A stretch of DNA of 37,250 nt. It comes from Blastocatellia bacterium (lineage in GTDB: Bacteria > Acidobacteriota > Blastocatellia > Pyrinomonadales > Pyrinomonadaceae). Under the pieces are notes generated by a model. It did no database searches and was not told the origin of the DNA. It worked only from the letters and a program-made list of their open reading frames with translations. The position numbers and the translations under genes were made by a program. This document shows, in pieces, positions 33,650-37,250 of this stretch. The DNA lies in contig JAEUQI010000027.1 in NCBI GenBank assembly GCA_016789145.1, forward strand, positions 1-37,250, read 5' to 3'. How positions within the stretch are numbered: position 1 is the stretch's first letter; each line of letters opens with the position of its first letter.

Positions 33650-36600
33650 ATGGCAAAAGATCGCGACTTCGTCCACCTTCATCTGCATTCAGATTATAGT
33701 CTTTTGCAGAGTACTGTCCAACTAAAGCCGCTCGCGGCTCGATTGGCAGAACTTGAGATGTCGGCGTGCGCGATCACCGATCTCGGCAATATGTATGGTG
33801 CGATCTCTTTCTATAACGCGCTGAAAGCAAAGGAGATAAAGGGCATTATCGGCTATGAAGCATTCCTGACGACCAACAGCCGATTCGACCGGAGTTCATC
33901 CGTTGGTGCCGGAGAACGCGCGTATTATCCGATCGTTCTTCTCGCTTCTAGCTTCGAAGGCTATCTAAACCTAGCGGCACTAGCATCAAAGGCATTTACC
34001 GAAGGCTACTACTATCGGCCGCGCATCGATATCGAGCTGTTATCTCAGCACTCGGCCGGTCTGATCGCGTTGTCTGGTGGTGATTCCGGAATTACGGGCC
34101 ATTTTCTGTCGACCGGCAACCGCGAGAAGGCGATCGAATACACCGGAATATTGTCAGATATTTTCGGGAAAGATCGCTTTTACCTGGAATTGCAAGACCT
34201 CGGCGGTTCCAGCAGCCACAACATCGCGACGATCGACCTATCAAAACACACGGGAATTCCACTCGTTGCGACAAACGACGTCTACTATCTGAATGCAGAT
34301 GATTCTAGAGCTCGCGAGGCTCTGATCGCGTTGGAATCGGGCCGCACGGTAGGGCCGGCAAATGCAGCGAATTCACTGCGTTATCTTCGTTCTGCCGAGG
34401 AAATGTGGGCAATATTCGGCGACGAAGTGCCCGAATCGCTCACAAACACGCTCGCCATCGCCGAAATGTGCGATGTCCATATTCCCCAGGGCGACGAAGT
34501 CTCACATCTTCCGGCCTTCCCTATTCCTGCCGAAAACGCCGGAATGACCGAGGCCGAATACCTCGAAAAGGTCCTTTGGGAAGGATTTGAACAACGTAAT
34601 GCCGAAGAATGGACGCCCATGATGGCGTCGGGCGAACTCAAATACGATCTTGATACATACAAGGAACGCCTTCGCACCGAGATCGCTACGATCACTCGAA
34701 TGGGCTTTCCCGGCTACTTTCTGATCGTCTGGGATTTCATCAAATACGCTCGGGAGCGAGGAATTCCGGTCGGTCCGGGCCGTGGATCGGCGGCAGGCTC
34801 GTTGGCTGCCTACTGTTTAGGAATTACAGATGTCGATCCATTGCAGCATGAGCTTCTGTTCGAGCGATTCCTTAATCCCGAACGTGTCTCGATGCCCGAT
34901 ATTGACATCGACTTCTGCATTCGCGGCCGCGGTGAGGTAATTGACCACGTTACGAAACTTTACGGCCGCGAATCCGTCTGCCAGATCGTGACATTTGGAA
35001 CGATGGCTTCGCGAGCCGCTATTAAGGACATCGGACGTGTGCTCGGAATGCCTTTCGGCGATGTCGAACGCGTCGCAAAGCTCCTGCCTCCGCCGCGTCG
35101 AGGCCGTAATATCAGCATCTCGCAGGCTCTTGAGGAAGTTCCGGAGCTCAAGACGATGTTCGAGACCGATAAGCAAGTTCGCGAACTGGTCGAACTAGCT
35201 CAAAAGGTTGAGGGCTGTTCACGCCACACGTCCGTCCACGCTGCGGGCGTCGTTATCAGTCCGAAACCACTGCACGAGCTCGTGCCGGTGGCGATGTCGC
35301 CGAAGGAGGAACTCACCAGCCAGTATCCGATGGGCGACCTTGAGAAGGTCGGCATGCTCAAGATGGACTTTCTTGGGTTGACGACGTTGACCATCATTCA
35401 GGACTGCCTCGATGCACTGAAAGCGGCGACGGGCGTCGAGATCGATTGGACAAAGATCCCGACCAACGATCCGAAGACGATGAAGCTCTTTGCCGAGGGC
35501 AAAACCGACGCGATCTTCCAATTCGAATCTTCAGGCATGCAAGACATCTGCCGCCGAATGAAGCCCGAGCATCTCGAAGACCTTTCAGCACTCAACGCTC
35601 TATATCGTCCCGGCCCGATCGACGGCGGCATGATCGACGATTTTGTGGACCGTCGCCGCGGCGTCAAAGAGGTCGAATACCTTGTGCCTGAGGTCGAAGA
35701 GTTCCTCAAACCGACGTTCGGCGTCCTCGTCTATCAAGAGCAGATCATGCAGATCGCCCAGAAGCTCGCAGGCTACAGCCTCGGCGACGCCGATCTTATG
35801 CGTCGGGCGATGGGCAAAAAGAAGATCGAGGAGATGGCGAAGCACGAGAATCAGTTCATCGACGGAGCCGTTGAGCGAAAAGTGCCGCGAAAGACCGCGA
35901 AGCAGATCTTCGACCTGATGTCCAAGTTCGCTGATTACGGATTTAACCGTAGCCACTCGATCGCTTATGCTGTGCTCGCGTTTCGGACCGGCTATCTCAA
36001 GGCTCATTATCCGTCATATTTTTACGCTGCCGTTCTGTCGCACGAAGCCGATGACAGTGCCAAGGTTTACAAGTATTCGAGCGAATTGAAACAGCTTGGC
36101 CTCGAGCTTTTGCCGCCCGACGTCAACGAAAGCGGCCTCGGTTTCACGCCTCTTCCGACTGCGGTTCGATTCGGCCTCGCCGCGATCAAAGGCATGGGCG
36201 TCTCTAGCTGCGAAGGCATCATCGAGGCTCGCAAAGGCGGACGTTTCACATCGCTTTATGATTTTGTGTCGCGTGTCGGGCCTTCGTCGGTCAATAAACG
36301 CGGGCTTGAGAGCCTGATCGCGGCCGGTGCATTCGATACGCTGATGCCCGATGGCGAGGTCGTGAATTCTTGGCGTGCGAGACTCACGGCGTCGATCGAG
36401 CCTGCGTTGAAACACGGCCAGCGTGCTGCGGAAGATCGTCTCAGCGGTCAGAACGCACTGTTTGGCGGCGGTGATTCTGCCGACAATGACGCGGTCGAAC
36501 TCTCAGCTGCCGAGCCTTGGTCTGCGATCGATCTATCTAACCGCGAGAAAGCTGCTGTCGGGCTTTATCTTTCGACGCATCCGCTCGAATCTTACTCTGA

Positions 36601-37147
36601 ACACATCGACCGGCTTCACGTGCGCTCGATCGCGGAACACACGCCGCTCGTGCGTGCTGGCGATAATATTCGAGTCGTCGGGCTCGTTGCCGGCGTGAGC
36701 GTAAGGTTCAGCAAGAAAGGCAACAAATTCTGCACCTTCCGCCTCGAAGACCGCTCCGGTGCTGCCAAAGGGCTGGCTTGGAGCGAGGCTTACGGCAAGT
36801 TTCAGGAGCTTTTGGCCGACGATCAGATCGTCGTCATCGACGCAAAGGTCGAAGCGATCGAGGGAACCGAGATGACGCTCATCGTCAATGAGGCTGCGGC
36901 TCTTGCCGATATTTCCGCCGCCAACGCCGCTTCCTTGGTCGTAGCCGTGCCGCCAAACCTCACCGACGAACGCTCGCTCGAAGACCTCTACGTTCTCCTC
37001 ACCAAAAACCCCGGCCGCAGCTCCGTCACCCTCGATCTCACCGTCGACGGCGTCACCGTAAAACTCGCATCCGGCGAACGAGTCTCCGTCTCCCGCCCGC
37101 TAGTCACCGAACTAGAATCCAAAGGCTGCACCGTCGCGTGGAGTTAG
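33650..37147 (+). CDS. dnaE: DNA polymerase III subunit alpha
   Basis: A 1,165-residue family C polymerase. In order: a PHP domain beginning FVHLHLHSDYSLLQ, the polymerase palm with GRGSAAGSLAAYCLGI and catalytic Asp residues in PDIDIDFC, a third Asp in LKMDFLGLTTL, fingers with RPGPIDGGMI and RRAMGKKK, FNRSHSIAYA, a helix-hairpin-helix (SSVNKRGLESLIAAGAFDTL), and a C-terminal OB fold (VVGLVAGVSVRFSKKGNKF). This is the chromosomal replicase. The PHP domain has lost several metal ligands: TDHG is TDLG (Leu45), LSGC is LSGG (Gly144) and NDVHYL is NDVYYL (Tyr212). Proofreading therefore probably needs a separate exonuclease. It is divergent from miaB with a 23-base gap. Confidence 0.96.
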   Translation: MAKDRDFVHLHLHSDYSLLQSTVQLKPLAARLAELEMSACAITDLGNMYGAISFYNALKAKEIKGIIGYEAFLTTNSRFDRSSSVGAGERAYYPIVLLASSFEGYLNLAALASKAFTEGYYYRPRIDIELLSQHSAGLIALSGGDSGITGHFLSTGNREKAIEYTGILSDIFGKDRFYLELQDLGGSSSHNIATIDLSKHTGIPLVATNDVYYLNADDSRAREALIALESGRTVGPANAANSLRYLRSAEEMWAIFGDEVPESLTNTLAIAEMCDVHIPQGDEVSHLPAFPIPAENAGMTEAEYLEKVLWEGFEQRNAEEWTPMMASGELKYDLDTYKERLRTEIATITRMGFPGYFLIVWDFIKYARERGIPVGPGRGSAAGSLAAYCLGITDVDPLQHELLFERFLNPERVSMPDIDIDFCIRGRGEVIDHVTKLYGRESVCQIVTFGTMASRAAIKDIGRVLGMPFGDVERVAKLLPPPRRGRNISISQALEEVPELKTMFETDKQVRELVELAQKVEGCSRHTSVHAAGVVISPKPLHELVPVAMSPKEELTSQYPMGDLEKVGMLKMDFLGLTTLTIIQDCLDALKAATGVEIDWTKIPTNDPKTMKLFAEGKTDAIFQFESSGMQDICRRMKPEHLEDLSALNALYRPGPIDGGMIDDFVDRRRGVKEVEYLVPEVEEFLKPTFGVLVYQEQIMQIAQKLAGYSLGDADLMRRAMGKKKIEEMAKHENQFIDGAVERKVPRKTAKQIFDLMSKFADYGFNRSHSIAYAVLAFRTGYLKAHYPSYFYAAVLSHEADDSAKVYKYSSELKQLGLELLPPDVNESGLGFTPLPTAVRFGLAAIKGMGVSSCEGIIEARKGGRFTSLYDFVSRVGPSSVNKRGLESLIAAGAFDTLMPDGEVVNSWRARLTASIEPALKHGQRAAEDRLSGQNALFGGGDSADNDAVELSAAEPWSAIDLSNREKAAVGLYLSTHPLESYSEHIDRLHVRSIAEHTPLVRAGDNIRVVGLVAGVSVRFSKKGNKFCTFRLEDRSGAAKGLAWSEAYGKFQELLADDQIVVIDAKVEAIEGTEMTLIVNEAAALADISAANAASLVVAVPPNLTDERSLEDLYVLLTKNPGRSSVTLDLTVDGVTVKLASGERVSVSRPLVTELESKGCTVAWS

Positions 37148-37250
37148 ACGCGGACTCGAGTCACCTCGAACAAGGCCGCCCTGCCCTGTGGTTTTTTTGA
37201 AAAAAACTTCGTCATTTCGCGGAAATCAAGATTTCTAACGGAAAAGGGTT
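37148..37250. other. Sequence after dnaE, no gene seen
   Basis: This 103-base stretch ends at the window edge. It contains GTTTTTTT followed by GAAAAAAAC (about 37191-37210), an A/T-only inverted repeat that could form a weak hairpin, but no GC-rich stem. No start codon with a ribosome site was noticed. Confidence 0.5.

Noticed and set aside
37190..37210. Possible dnaE terminator
   Set aside because: Only an A/T stem (T-run then A-run) with no GC pairs; too weak to call.

Overview
The window looks like a chromosomal segment of a Gram-negative environmental bacterium of moderate GC. My best guess is Acidobacteriota, class Blastocatellia. This rests on overall gene style (adenosylhomocysteinase beside metK, a DUF151 nuclease beside miaB, a DUF465 protein, ADP-heptose genes and scattered palindromic repeats), not on a marker-gene comparison. 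No rRNA, tRNA, CRISPR array, transposase or phage gene was seen.

Bases 1-22,300 are one very long, tightly packed plus-strand surface-polysaccharide operon, cut by the left window edge and closed by a strong intrinsic terminator at 22311-22339. It runs: chain-length regulator/BY-kinase (partial), GDP-mannose 3,5-epimerase, methyltransferase, nucleotide-sugar dehydrogenase, GT2, GT4, Wzx-type flippase, methyltransferase, Wzy-type polymerase, methyltransferase, a heptose adenylyltransferase-isomerase fusion, a heptose kinase, GT4, a three-gene UDP-L-6-deoxy-N-acetylhexosamine module (RmlD-like reductase, CapE/FnlA-like dehydratase, WecB-like 2-epimerase), two more GT4 enzymes, and a WbpL/WecA-type priming phosphoglycosyltransferase. 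Many junctions are 1-8 base stop/start overlaps. Together these genes describe a Wzx/Wzy-dependent O-antigen or exopolysaccharide containing L-galactose-type, hexuronic acid, heptose and L-QuiNAc or L-FucNAc type sugars.

The operon ends with the most unusual part of the window (20939-23268): an HPr-kinase-like P-loop protein, a PqqD-domain protein carrying an internal Tat-like signal and a 34-residue six-cysteine tail, and, just past the terminator, a nucleotidyltransferase-like protein. I read this as a candidate peptide-maturation (RiPP-like) system attached to a polysaccharide locus, without a visible radical SAM or cyclase enzyme.

Bases 22,387-37,147 are mostly housekeeping: tsaB, rimI and a DUF465 gene (plus strand); a secreted beta-propeller protein (minus); ssb (plus); accA (minus); a lone leucine-rich-repeat protein (plus); a small hypothetical ORF with a palindromic repeat in its 3' end; a 437-base intergenic region with a palindrome and a possible pseudoknot; then a minus-strand SAM-cycle group, miaB - DUF151 - metK - ahcY, in which metK has a near-consensus promoter and both metK and ahcY have clear terminators. 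The window closes with dnaE, whose PHP domain has lost several metal ligands.
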